NCBI GenBank assembly: GCA_038254545.1
Contig: JBBSGB010000011.1
Location: 1 to 64,000 of the forward strand
Reading direction: 5' to 3'
From: CAHJXF01 sp038254545
GTDB taxonomy: Bacteria; Pseudomonadota; Gammaproteobacteria; Burkholderiales; Burkholderiaceae_D
Length of the DNA stretch: 64,000 nucleotides
In this document: positions 1-8,408 of the stretch, in pieces
How positions within the stretch are numbered: position 1 is the first letter of the stretch
Layout of the letters: each line of letters opens with the position of its first letter
The notes under the pieces: model-generated
Told to the model about the DNA's origin: nothing
The model's input: the letters and a program-made list of their open reading frames with translations, nothing else
Database searches by the model: none
Position numbers and translations under genes: made by a program

Positions 1-731
1 ACGCCCACACGCTCGGGTGGGTTGATGCTGTACCGCCTTTGCGGCGCTACGCAGTCGGGAAGCCCCCGATCACGTGGCTGACACAACGCCAAGCCGACAA
101 GCTGCTCACCGAACTGCCGCCCCATCTGTCGGTCATGGCGCAGTTCTCGCTGGCGACAGGGCTGCGCGAGTCAAACGTACGGCTGCTGCGCTGGCAGCAG
201 GTCGACCTGGGCCGTAAGGTCGCTTGGGTCGAGGCACAGGAGGCGAAGGCAAACAAGCCGATACCGGTACCCCTCAATGCCGATGCAGTGACTATCCTTG
301 GAGCGCAGCGAGGTCGTCACGACGAATGGGTCTTCCCCTACGGCAGTTCACCGGTGACGGGCTGTTCAACAGCGGCTTGGTATAAAGCGACCGCACGGGC
401 CGGGGTGCCAAACTTCCGCTGGCACGACCTTCGTCATACGTGGGCAAGTTGGCACGTCCAGGCGGGTACCCCACTGCCGGTCTTGCAGCAGCTCGGTGGC
501 TGGTCGTCATTCGGGATGGTGCAACGGTACGCACACCTTGGACGCGATCACACAGCCGCATATGCGGATGCCGTCTTGCGGGACAACCGCGTGACAACTT
601 CGGCCCCGCGCAGAAAGCCTCGCTATAAGTCTTTGATTATTGGGGTGGCTGATGGGACTCGAACCCACGACAACCGGGATCACAACCCGGGACTCTACCA
701 ACTGAGCTACAGCCACCACGTGAAACGATGA
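1..731 (+). CDS. Tyrosine recombinase/phage integrase, 5' end outside window
   Basis: Catalytic half of a tyrosine-family site-specific recombinase, which would cut and join att sites of an integrated element. The frame is already open at base 3, so the N-terminal arm-binding part lies left of the window. The sequence shows the Arg-I box (ATGLRESNV), the HxxR box (HDLRHTWASWH), a GGW in place of the second His, and the nucleophile region VQRYAHL. The TTG at 39 is an internal codon, not a convincing start. The last ~30 codons are the antisense reading of the tRNA-His gene, so the gene sits directly against that tRNA, as integrases usually do. The element it served would lie to the left. Whether it is still active cannot be judged. 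Confidence 0.9.
   Translation, partial: AHTLGWVDAVPPLRRYAVGKPPITWLTQRQADKLLTELPPHLSVMAQFSLATGLRESNVRLLRWQQVDLGRKVAWVEAQEAKANKPIPVPLNADAVTILGAQRGRHDEWVFPYGSSPVTGCSTAAWYKATARAGVPNFRWHDLRHTWASWHVQAGTPLPVLQQLGGWSSFGMVQRYAHLGRDHTAAYADAVLRDNRVTTSAPRRKPRYKSLIIGVADGTRTHDNRDHNPGLYQLSYSHHVKR
641..717 (-). tRNA. tRNA-His (GTG)
   Basis: Reverse complement folds as a complete 77-nt tRNA with encoded CCA and the extra 5' G typical of tRNA-His. The anticodon loop is TTGTGAT between CCGGG/CCCGG stems, and the T-arm is GTGGGTTCGAGTCCCAT. It overlaps the 3' end of the integrase frame and is the likely attachment site for that element. Confidence 0.97.
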
Positions 732-762
732 GCCCGGCGATCGTCGCTCGGCCAGAACATGA

Positions 763-839
763 TGGCCTGCCCGGCGGGACTCGAACCCACAACCCCCGGC
801 TTAGAAGGCCGGTGCTCTATCCGGTTGAGCTACGGGCAG
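763..839 (-). tRNA. tRNA-Arg (TCT)
   Basis: Reverse complement begins CTGCCCG and closes with CGGGCAG-GCCA. The anticodon loop is CTTCTAA between CCGGC/GCCGG, giving TCT (Arg, AGA codons). It is 77 nt with encoded CCA and is the second gene of a His-Arg-Pro cluster read right to left. Confidence 0.97.
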
Positions 840-884
840 TGTTGTCGATGCCGACGCCATGACGATGCGGGCGGTACGACTTGT

Positions 885-961
885 TGGTCGGGGTGGAGAG
901 ATTTGAACTCCCGACATCCTGGTCCCAAACCAGGCGCGCTACCAGGCTACGCTACACCCCG
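885..961 (-). tRNA. tRNA-Pro (TGG)
   Basis: Reverse complement starts CGGGGTG and ends CACCCCG-ACCA. The anticodon loop is TTTGGGA between CCTGG/CCAGG, giving TGG (Pro). It is 77 nt with encoded CCA and is the first gene of the minus-strand Pro-Arg-His cluster. Confidence 0.97.
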
Positions 962-1044
962 ACGAAGCCGCGCATGATAGCTTGCCGCGCCATCCACGGT
1001 CAACGCAGCCATCCCTGCAAGAAAACTCGGGCATGCTCTCATCC

Positions 1045-1882
1045 ATGTCACGCGAACAGCGACTGTCGTTGCGTCATATCGAGGAGGCTTCGCGCACCAT
1101 CGATCCGGTCTTCAGGAACACGCCCCAATTTGTCAGCGAAGCGCTGACGGAAGCGCTCGGATCGCGCGTGCTGCTCAAGCTCGAGACTGCGAATCCGATC
1201 CGATCGTTCAAGGGACGCGGAGCGGATTATTTCGTCTCCCAACTGAAGCCCGATGCGCAAGTGGTCGCCGCGAGTGCAGGCAATTTCGGCCAGGCCATGG
1301 CCTACGCATGTCGCAAGCGTGGCATCGCGCCGACTGTTTACGCGAGCGTGAATGCCAGTCCCCTGAAGATCGAGCGCATGCGCGCGTTGGGTGCGAACGT
1401 CATCCTGCACGGCGAGGATTTCGATGCCGCCAAGCTCGAGGCCAGGCGGGTAGCCGCGGCCCGCGGAGCGTCGATGGTCGAGGACGGCCGCGAGCCGCGC
1501 CTCTCCGAGGGCGCGGGTTCGATCGCGGTCGAACTGCTGGGCGGTCCCGAGCCCTTCGACGTCGCGCTGGTCTCGCTCGGCAATGGCGCGCTCCTCGGCG
1601 GCATGGCCCGCTGGATCAAGGCCCACGCGCCGCATATCGAAGTGATCGGCGTGGCGGCAAGCGGCGCGCCATGCATGGAGCGTTCGTGGCACGCCGGTCG
1701 AGACCGATCGCATCGAAACCATCGCGGACGGCATCGGCACACGTATCCCGATTCCGGAGGCGCTCGGCGATCTCATTGGAACGGTCGATGACGTCCTGCT
1801 GGTCGATGACACCGCCATGATCGAAGCGATGCGGCTGGCCATCGCCATACCGGTCTCGTCCTCGAGCCGTGGACTCGGTTGA
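1045..1882 (+). pseudogene. Threonine/serine dehydratase remnant, frameshifted and truncated
   Basis: PLP-dependent fold-type II dehydratase (threonine ammonia-lyase or serine/threonine dehydratase). The intact part has the PLP-lysine box SFKGRG (Lys ~56), SAGNFGQ and the phosphate-binding loop SLGNGALLGG. Near 1681-1692 the reading shifts: the expected continuation (PVETDRIETIADGIG) is in a different frame. A second shift near 1843-1850 is needed to read HTGLVLEP, after which the expected glycine-rich end is missing. Starts at 1033 or 982 are possible in frame. Two independent shifts plus a lost C-terminus make decay far more likely than sequencing error. It lies between the tRNA cluster and katG. 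Confidence 0.85.
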
Positions 1883-2014
1883 CGCTCACCTCATTCCAAC
1901 TATGTCGACGATTGACATTTTTATATCGCGAATGCTCACCACATGGTTTAAGTTCAACAGTCGGCGCCGCTCATCGATGCCGCCAAATCAGAACCGCTTG
2001 CTCAAGGAGATTGC

Positions 2015-4258
2015 ATGACTGACGAAGTGAAGTGCCCCTTTCATCAGACCGCTGGTGGCGGGCAGACCAACCGCGACTGGTGGCCGCAGCAACTGCGCGT
2101 CGACCTCTTGCAGCAGCATTCGGTGAGATCCGATCCGATGGAACCGGAGTTCGACTACGCCGAAGCGTTTCAAAGCCTTGATTTCGAGGGCCTGAAGAAG
2201 GACTTGCATGCGCTGATGACCGACTCGCAGGACTGGTGGCCAGCCGATTTCGGCCACTACGGCGGCTTCTTCGTGCGGATGGCCTGGCACGCCGCCGGTA
2301 CGTACCGCATCGGCGACGGCCGGGGCGGCGCCGGCCGCGGACAGCAGCGCTTCGCGCCGCTCAACAGCTGGCCGGACAACGTCAGCCTCGACAAGGCGCG
2401 GCGCCTCTTGTGGCCCATCAAACAGAAGTACGGCAACAAAATCTCGTGGGCCGACTTGCTCGTCCTCACGGGCAACATCGCGCTCGAAAGCATGGGCTTC
2501 AAGACGTTCGGCTTCGCTGGCGGCCGTGCCGACGTGTGGGAGCCGGACTTGGATGTGTACTGGGGCCGCGAATCGAAGTGGCTGGGCGGAGATATCCGCT
2601 ACTCGCAGGGATCGCCCGGCGTCGAAGAAGGCCACGGCGTGTTGGTCAAGGACGACGATAGCGAAGTGCCGCATTCGCGCGACCTCGAGAACCCGCTAGC
2701 CGCCGTGCAGATGGGTCTCATCTATGTGAACCCGGAAGGACCGGACGGCAAGCCGGACCCGGTCGCCGCCGCGATCGACATTCGCGACACCTTTGGCCGC
2801 ATGGCCATGAACGACGAGGAGACGGTAGCGCTGATTGCCGGTGGCCACACCTTCGGCAAGACACACGGCGCCGCTCCCGCGGATCACATTGCGATGGAGC
2901 CGGAGGCTGCCGGGATCGAATCGCAGGGCTTCGGCTGGGCCAACAGCTACGGTAGCGGCATGGGCGCCGACACCATCACGAGTGGCCTCGAAGTCACATG
3001 GACGACGACACCGGTCCGATGGGGGCACGATTACTTCACGCATCTCTTCGGCTTCGAATGGGAACTGACGAAAAGCCCCGCCGGCGCGCAGCAATGGGTC
3101 GCCAAAGATGCGGATGACATCATTCCGCACGCCTACGATGCGAACAAGAAGCAGAGGCCGACGATGCTGACCACCGACCTGTCGCTGCGCTTCGACCCGA
3201 TCTACGAGAAGATCTCGCGTCGCTTCTTGGACCACCCCGACCAGTTCGCCGACGCCTTCGCCCGCGCTTGGTACAAGCTCACGCACCGCGACATGGGTCC
3301 GCGGGCGCGCTACCTGGGGCCGGACGTTCCGGCCGAGGTGCTGATCTGGCAGGATCCCATTCCCGCGACCGACCACGCCTTGGTCGACGACCAGGACGTC
3401 ACGTCGCTGAAGCAGAAGATCCTTGCGTCGGGCCTCACAGTGGCCGAACTCGTGTCCACGGCGTGGGCTTCAGCCGCCACCTTCCGCGGCTCGGACAAGC
3501 GGGGCGGCGCCAACGGCGCGCGCATCCGTCTCGCGCCACAGAAGACTTGGGCGGTCAACCAGCCGCAGCAGCTGACGCGCGTCCTGGAAAAGCTCGAAAA
3601 GATCCAGCTAGGATTCAACGGTCAGGCGTCGGGCGGCAAACAGATCTCGCTCGCAGACCTGATCGTGCTGGCGGGCAGCGCTGCCGTCGAGAAGGCGGCG
3701 GCGGATGCGGGCCAAACAATCACGGTGCCGTTCACGGCCGGGCGCGGCGACGCGTCGCAGGACGAGACCGACGTCGAGTCGTTCGTGCCGCTGGAGCCGG
3801 CGGCCGACGCGTTCCGTAACTACTTGGGCGGCAAATACATCGTCCCGGCGGAATCGTTGATGATCGACCGGGCACAGTTGTTGACGCTGACGGCGCCGGA
3901 GATGACGGTGCTGGTCGGCGGACTGCGCGTGCTAGGCGCCAACGTCAACGGCGCGAAGCACGGCGTCTTCACGGACCGTCCGGGCACGCTCACCAATGAC
4001 TTCTTCGTTAACCTCCTCGCCATGAAGACCGAGTGGAAGACTACGTCGGGCGACGCGGAGACGTTCGAGGGTCGCGACCGCAAGACGGGCCAGCCGCGCT
4101 GGACCGCCACGCGCGTCGACTTGGTCTTCGGCTCACATGCGCAGTTGCGCGCGGTGTCGGAGGTGTACGCGGCGTCCGATGCGAAGGAGAAATTTGTGAA
4201 GGACTTCGTCGCGGCCTGGACAAAGGTGATGAATTTAGATCGGTTTGATTTGCAGTGA
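2015..4258 (+). CDS. katG: Catalase-peroxidase KatG
   Basis: Bifunctional haem catalase-peroxidase that removes H2O2. It is full length (747 aa) with the two duplicated peroxidase domains. The distal haem site is RMAWHAAGTYR (Arg88, Trp91, His92) and the proximal histidine is His278 in GGHTFGKTHG. The family's Trp-Tyr-Met crosslink residues are all present (Trp91, Tyr237 in LIYVNPEGP, Met263 in GRMAMN), so catalase activity is expected. AAGGAG at 2004-2009 sets the ATG. A TTGACA at 1912 may be a -35 box, but I see no convincing -10 or OxyR site. It is monocistronic, flanked by gene remnants on both sides and followed by a hairpin terminator. Confidence 0.98.
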   Translation: MTDEVKCPFHQTAGGGQTNRDWWPQQLRVDLLQQHSVRSDPMEPEFDYAEAFQSLDFEGLKKDLHALMTDSQDWWPADFGHYGGFFVRMAWHAAGTYRIGDGRGGAGRGQQRFAPLNSWPDNVSLDKARRLLWPIKQKYGNKISWADLLVLTGNIALESMGFKTFGFAGGRADVWEPDLDVYWGRESKWLGGDIRYSQGSPGVEEGHGVLVKDDDSEVPHSRDLENPLAAVQMGLIYVNPEGPDGKPDPVAAAIDIRDTFGRMAMNDEETVALIAGGHTFGKTHGAAPADHIAMEPEAAGIESQGFGWANSYGSGMGADTITSGLEVTWTTTPVRWGHDYFTHLFGFEWELTKSPAGAQQWVAKDADDIIPHAYDANKKQRPTMLTTDLSLRFDPIYEKISRRFLDHPDQFADAFARAWYKLTHRDMGPRARYLGPDVPAEVLIWQDPIPATDHALVDDQDVTSLKQKILASGLTVAELVSTAWASAATFRGSDKRGGANGARIRLAPQKTWAVNQPQQLTRVLEKLEKIQLGFNGQASGGKQISLADLIVLAGSAAVEKAAADAGQTITVPFTAGRGDASQDETDVESFVPLEPAADAFRNYLGGKYIVPAESLMIDRAQLLTLTAPEMTVLVGGLRVLGANVNGAKHGVFTDRPGTLTNDFFVNLLAMKTEWKTTSGDAETFEGRDRKTGQPRWTATRVDLVFGSHAQLRAVSEVYAASDAKEKFVKDFVAAWTKVMNLDRFDLQ

Positions 4259-4308
4259 GGTCGGTGGCGGCGGACGAGGTGGACGCATCCGTCGATGTAG
4301 TCCGAATT

Positions 4309-4344
4309 TTGGGCCGGCGGCGGAGACGCTGCCGGCCCAATTTC
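4309..4344 (+). terminator. Intrinsic-type terminator after katG
   Basis: Perfect 10-bp inverted repeat TTGGGCCGGC (4309-4318) and GCCGGCCCAA (4331-4340) with a 12-nt loop and a short T run. It lies 50 nt past the katG stop. The T tract is short, so efficiency is uncertain. Confidence 0.6.
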
Positions 4345-4530
4345 GTGGGGAGCGGCGCTCTCGTCTCGGCCGTGCATTTCGTGCGCGTCGAGTTGTCGCC
4401 CGACATCAAGACGGCACTGCAGAATGGCGCGCAGATGATTGATCGGTTGCGACCATCCCGCCTACCCGGCTCACCTGGAAGAAACACTCGCCGAGACGCT
4501 CGCTTCGCTCGTCGGGGATCTGCGCTGACG
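4345..4530 (+). pseudogene. Remnant of a small unidentified gene
   Basis: This stretch between the katG terminator and pstB reads like broken coding sequence. One frame gives FVRVELSPDIKTALQNGAQM up to about 4437. A +1 shift then gives GCDHPAYPAHLEETLAETLA and ends at a TGA (4528-4530). The two halves look like one protein end, but neither frame is open throughout. I do not recognise the family. It could also be chance open sequence. Confidence 0.35.
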
Positions 4531-4535
4531 CGGTC

Positions 4536-5318
4536 TTAACCGAAGCGACCCGTGATGTAGTCCTCCGTCTGCTTCATCTTCGGCTTGATGAAGATTTGGT
4601 CGGTCTTGCCGAACTCGATCAGCTCGCCCAGATACATGTAGGCCGTGAGGTCCGAGCAGCGCGCGGCCTGCTGCATGTTGTGCGTGACCATCACGACCGT
4701 GTAGTCGGCCTTGAGCTCGTCGATCAACTCCTCGATCTTGGCCGTCGAAATCGGATCGAGCGCGGAACACGGCTCGTCGAGCAACAGGATCTCGGGCTTG
4801 ATCGCAATGCCGCGCGCGATGCACAGGCGCTGCTGCTGGCCGCCCGAGAGCCCGTTGCCGCTCTGACCGAGCTTGTTCTTCACCTCGTTCCAGAGCGCCG
4901 CCTTGGTCAACGCCCACTCGACGCGTTCATCCATCTCGCCCTTCGACAGATTCTCGAAGAGCTTCACGCCGAAGGCGACGTTGTCGTAGATCGACATCGG
5001 GAATGGCGTGGGCTTCTGAAACACCATGCCGATCTTGGCGCGGATCAGCGCAACGTTGGTCTGCGTCGAAAGCAGATTCTCGCCGTCGAGATTGATCTCG
5101 CCTTCCGCGCGGTGGTCGGGATAGAGCTCGAACATGCGATTGAACGTGCGCAGCAACGTCGATTTGCCGCAACCCGAAGGCCCGATGAAGGCGGTGACTT
5201 TCTTTTCGGGGATGTCGAGTGAAATATTCTTGAGCGCGTGGAACTTGCCGTAATAGAAGTTCAGATCCTTGACTCGAATCTTCGGGTCTTCGATTTCGCG
5301 GATCGATGGGTTAGGCAT
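4536..5318 (-). CDS. pstB: Phosphate ABC transporter ATP-binding protein PstB
   Basis: ATPase of the Pst high-affinity phosphate importer, driving the PstC/PstA pore at the inner membrane. It is 260 aa, the normal length. It has Walker A GPSGCGKST, signature LSGGQQQRLCIAR, Walker B ILLLDEPCSALDP and the switch histidine in VMVTHNMQQAARC. The C-terminus EDYITGRFG is typical of PstB. It is the last gene of pstSCAB, starting 15 nt after the pstA stop. phoU, which often follows pstB, is absent here. Confidence 0.97.
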   Translation of the reverse strand: MPNPSIREIEDPKIRVKDLNFYYGKFHALKNISLDIPEKKVTAFIGPSGCGKSTLLRTFNRMFELYPDHRAEGEINLDGENLLSTQTNVALIRAKIGMVFQKPTPFPMSIYDNVAFGVKLFENLSKGEMDERVEWALTKAALWNEVKNKLGQSGNGLSGGQQQRLCIARGIAIKPEILLLDEPCSALDPISTAKIEELIDELKADYTVVMVTHNMQQAARCSDLTAYMYLGELIEFGKTDQIFIKPKMKQTEDYITGRFG

Positions 5319-5333
5319 GCGGGAGCCGGGTCC

Positions 5334-6206
5334 TTAATGATTCTTTTGTGAGAAGAAAGTGCGCGCCAGAATGTTGACGCCGAGTACACCGACCGTGATC
5401 AGGAATACTCCGGCCCACGCGAGCTCCTGCCAGTTCTGAAACGGGCTCATCGCGAACTTGAAGATGGTGACCGGCAGATTGGCCATCGGCTGCGTGAAAT
5501 CGAGCGACCAGAATTGATTCGACAGCGCCGTGAACAACAACGGCGCGGTTTCGCCCGCGATGCGCGCCACTGCCAAAAGGATGCCGGTCACGACTCCGGC
5601 GCGCGCCGCCTTCAACGTGATCTTCGAGATCACCTTCCAGCGCGGTGTGCCGAGCGCGAACGCGGCCTCGCGCAGCGTGTTGGGGATCAGCTTGAGCATG
5701 TTCTCGGTGGTGCGTACCACCACCGGCACCACGATCAGCGCCAGCGCGACGACACCGGCCAGGCCCGAAAAGCTCTTGCTGTGCGCGACGTAGAGCGCGT
5801 ACACGAACAGGCCGATGACGATCGACGGCGCCGACAACAGGATGTCGTTGATGAAGCGCGTGATCGACGCGAGCCACCCATTGCCGCCGTATTCGGCCAG
5901 ATAGATTCCCGCAAGTACGCCGATCGGCGTGCCGATCGCCGTTGCCATCGTGACCATGATCAACGAGCCCACGATCGCGTTCGCGAGCCCGCCGCCGTCG
6001 GTGTTAGGCGACGGCGTCATCTGCGTGAACAGGCTGATCGAAAGGCCGCCGATGCCCAACGAAATCGTCGTGAACAGAATCCAGATCAGCCAGAACAGAC
6101 CGAATGCCATCGCCGCCATCGATAGCGTGAGTGCCACATTGTTGACGACCTTGCGGCGCGCGAACACTGCGTTGGCGGGCGACTTTTCGGTCACGACGGC
6201 GTTCAC
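5334..6206 (-). CDS. pstA: Phosphate ABC transporter permease PstA
   Basis: Integral membrane half of the phosphate pore, 290 aa with about six hydrophobic helices. It carries the PstA/PstC loop pattern (AEYGGNGWLASITRFINDIL; GTPRWKVISKITLKAARAG, the EAA-type contact with PstB). The start is GTG at 6206, which overlaps the pstC stop as GTGA, so translation is probably coupled. It pairs with PstC and is fed by PstS in the periplasm. Confidence 0.96.
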   Translation of the reverse strand: MNAVVTEKSPANAVFARRKVVNNVALTLSMAAMAFGLFWLIWILFTTISLGIGGLSISLFTQMTPSPNTDGGGLANAIVGSLIMVTMATAIGTPIGVLAGIYLAEYGGNGWLASITRFINDILLSAPSIVIGLFVYALYVAHSKSFSGLAGVVALALIVVPVVVRTTENMLKLIPNTLREAAFALGTPRWKVISKITLKAARAGVVTGILLAVARIAGETAPLLFTALSNQFWSLDFTQPMANLPVTIFKFAMSPFQNWQELAWAGVFLITVGVLGVNILARTFFSQKNH

Positions 6207-7210
6207 GATTTGGTTCCCTCATTGGACTGCAGGCGCAGCAACAGCAGCTTGGATGCGGCAAGCACGATGAACGTGATCACGAACAGGACCAGACCGAGTT
6301 CGATCAACGCGGCCGTGTGCAGACCGGGCGCCGCTTCGGCGAACTCGTTGGCGAGCGCCGAGGTGATCGAATTGCCAGAGGAAAAAAGCGAGATGTCGTT
6401 CAAGAGATTGGTGTTCCCGATCACGAAGGTCACGGCCATGGTCTCGCCCAGCGCGCGGCCGAGCCCGAGCATGATGCCGCCGATCACGCCCGCGCGCGTG
6501 TAAGGCAGCACTACCTTCCAGACCACTTCCCAGGTCGTGCCGCCCAGGCCATAGACCGATTCCTTCAACATCGGCGGCGTCACTTCGAAGACGTCGCGCA
6601 TCACCGACGCGATGAAGGGAATGATCATTATCGCGAGGATGATGCCCGCGCACAAAAGCCCGATACCGATCGGCGCGCCCTGGAACAGCTTGCCGATCAC
6701 CGGCACCTTGCCGAGCGTGGCGCCCAGCGGCGCTTCGATCCACCTGGCAAACACCGGCGAGAAAACGAGAAGACCCCACATGCCGTAAACGATCGATGGG
6801 ATCGCTGCGAGCAGCTCGATCGCCGTGCCCAGCGGCCGACGCAGCCATGCGGGTGACAGCTCGGTCAGGAACAGCGCGATGCCGAAGCTGACCGGCACCG
6901 CAATGATCAATGCGATGAACGACGTAACCAGCGTGCCGTAGATCGGCACCAGCGCGCCGAATTTCTCAGCGGGTGGATCCCACTCGGTCTCGGTCAGAAA
7001 CGAGAACCCGAATTTCTGGATAGCCGGCCACGAACTGATGAACAGCGAAACGATGATGCCCGCCATGACGACGAGCGTGAGGACCGCCGCGCATCGCGTC
7101 AGGTTCAGGAAGATCGTGTCGCCCAGTGCACTCTGCGATTTCACGGAACGTTCCGGGTCGGGCTGCCGGCTCGTGATCTGCGGCAAGGTCAGTGTGGTTG
7201 CAGTGTCCAT
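6203..7210 (-). CDS. pstC: Phosphate ABC transporter permease PstC
   Basis: The second permease subunit of the phosphate importer, 335 aa. It has a cytoplasmic N-terminal stretch, a first membrane segment around residues 40-60, and the binding-protein-dependent transport motif YGLGGTTWEVVWKVVLPYTR near residues 220-240. ATG start at 7210. It follows pstS by 68 nt and overlaps pstA by 4 nt, consistent with one pstSCAB transcript under the Pho box upstream of pstS. Confidence 0.96.
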   Translation of the reverse strand: MDTATTLTLPQITSRQPDPERSVKSQSALGDTIFLNLTRCAAVLTLVVMAGIIVSLFISSWPAIQKFGFSFLTETEWDPPAEKFGALVPIYGTLVTSFIALIIAVPVSFGIALFLTELSPAWLRRPLGTAIELLAAIPSIVYGMWGLLVFSPVFARWIEAPLGATLGKVPVIGKLFQGAPIGIGLLCAGIILAIMIIPFIASVMRDVFEVTPPMLKESVYGLGGTTWEVVWKVVLPYTRAGVIGGIMLGLGRALGETMAVTFVIGNTNLLNDISLFSSGNSITSALANEFAEAAPGLHTAALIELGLVLFVITFIVLAASKLLLLRLQSNEGTKS

Positions 7211-7278
7211 GCCGCCCTAACAAGCAAGCGGCGAGCGATCGGGGTGTCCGACCGGCTCGCCGCGCATCCTACCGGAAA

Positions 7279-8307
7279 TTACTTCGCGATCGACTTGCCC
7301 GATGCGTCCTTGAGTTCACGCGCCCACGTCGCGTGGATCGACGCGACCAGCGGCGCCGGCAGCGGCACGTAGTCGAGCTCTTCGGCGAGCTTGCCGCCGT
7401 TCTTGTACGACCAATCGAAGAACTTCAGGACTTCGGCGCCACGCTCGGGCTTGTCCTGCGTCTTGTGCATGATGATGAAGGTCGATGCAGCGATCGGCCA
7501 TGCGTCCTTGCCAGCCTGATTGGTGAGGATCACGTAGTACTGGCTCTTCTCCCAGTCTGCGCCGGCGGCCGCGGCCTGGAATGTCGCATCGTCGGGCTGC
7601 ACGAAGTTGCCCGAAGCATTCTGCATGCTCGCGTAAGGCATCTTCGATTGCTTGGCATAGGCGTATTCGACGTAGCCGATCGCACCGGGGATGCGCTGGA
7701 CCACGGCCGAAACGCCTTCGTTGCCCTTGCCCCCGGTACCCACCGGCCAGTTGACCGAGGTGCCTTCACCGACCTTGGCCTTCCATTCGGGATTGACCTT
7801 GGCCAGATAGTTGGTGAAGTTGAACGAGGTGCCCGATCCGTCGGCGCGGCGCACGACCGCGATCGCGGTATCGGGCAATTTCAGCGATGGGTTCAGGGCC
7901 TTGATCGCCGGGTCGTCCCATTTGGTGACCTTGCCCAGATAGATGTCGCCCAACACCAGCCCGTTCAGACGCAGCTTGCCCGGCTCGATCCCGGGAAGAT
8001 TGAAGACGGGAACGATGCCGCCGATGACCGTCGGGAATTGCACGAGTCCCTTGGCCTGCAATTCTTCGGGCTTGAGCGGCGCATCCGACGCACCGAAGTC
8101 CACGGTCTTGGCCTCGATCTGCTTCATGCCACCGGACGAGCCGATCGACTGGTAGTTCACGCGATTGCTGGTGGCCTTGTTGTAGGCGTCGGCCCACTTC
8201 GAGTAGACCGGCGCCGGGAAGCTCGCGCCCGCGCCAGTGACGTCGGCCGCCTGCACGCTGCCGACCGCAAGCAACGCAACGACAGCTACCTTGGAAACGA
8301 AATTCAT
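7279..8307 (-). CDS. pstS: Periplasmic phosphate-binding protein PstS
   Basis: Binds inorganic phosphate in the periplasm and delivers it to PstCA. It is 342 aa. An N-terminal signal peptide (about 20 residues, ending VGSVQA) precedes the mature start ADVTGAGASFPAPVYSKW. Phosphate-contact motifs are visible: TGAGASFP, SIGSSGG, DFGASDAPL and RRADGSGTSFNF. The frame is open farther upstream into glmM, but the signal peptide and upstream Pho box fix the ATG at 8307. It is the first gene of the operon. Confidence 0.97.
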   Translation of the reverse strand: MNFVSKVAVVALLAVGSVQAADVTGAGASFPAPVYSKWADAYNKATSNRVNYQSIGSSGGMKQIEAKTVDFGASDAPLKPEELQAKGLVQFPTVIGGIVPVFNLPGIEPGKLRLNGLVLGDIYLGKVTKWDDPAIKALNPSLKLPDTAIAVVRRADGSGTSFNFTNYLAKVNPEWKAKVGEGTSVNWPVGTGGKGNEGVSAVVQRIPGAIGYVEYAYAKQSKMPYASMQNASGNFVQPDDATFQAAAAGADWEKSQYYVILTNQAGKDAWPIAASTFIIMHKTQDKPERGAEVLKFFDWSYKNGGKLAEELDYVPLPAPLVASIHATWARELKDASGKSIAK

Positions 8308-8359
8308 GGCGGTCCTTGAAAGTGCGGATAGGGGAACCGCGCCACAATAAGTAGCCCCG

Positions 8360-8377
8360 ATGACAATGTCATGACAC
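8360..8377 (-). promoter_or_regulatory. Pho box (PhoB-binding site) for pstS
   Basis: Read on the minus strand it is GTGTCATGACATTGTCAT: two 7-bp half-sites (xTGTCAT) separated by 4 nt, the classic PhoB arrangement. It ends 52 nt before the pstS ATG and is followed by an AT-rich TTATTGT that may be the -10 element, with the Pho box standing in for -35. phoB and phoR are not in this window. Confidence 0.85.
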
Positions 8378-8408
8378 TGCGCGGCAGGTGGCGGTCGATG
8401 CGACCGGC

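Noticed and set aside
759..1147. Short plus-strand frames across the tRNA-Arg and tRNA-Pro genes
   Set aside because: They give GLEPTTPGLEG- and GVERFELPTS-type peptides, well-known false proteins from antisense tRNA sequence.
7192..8319. 375-codon plus-strand frame opposite pstS
   Set aside because: Antisense shadow of pstS; no domain.
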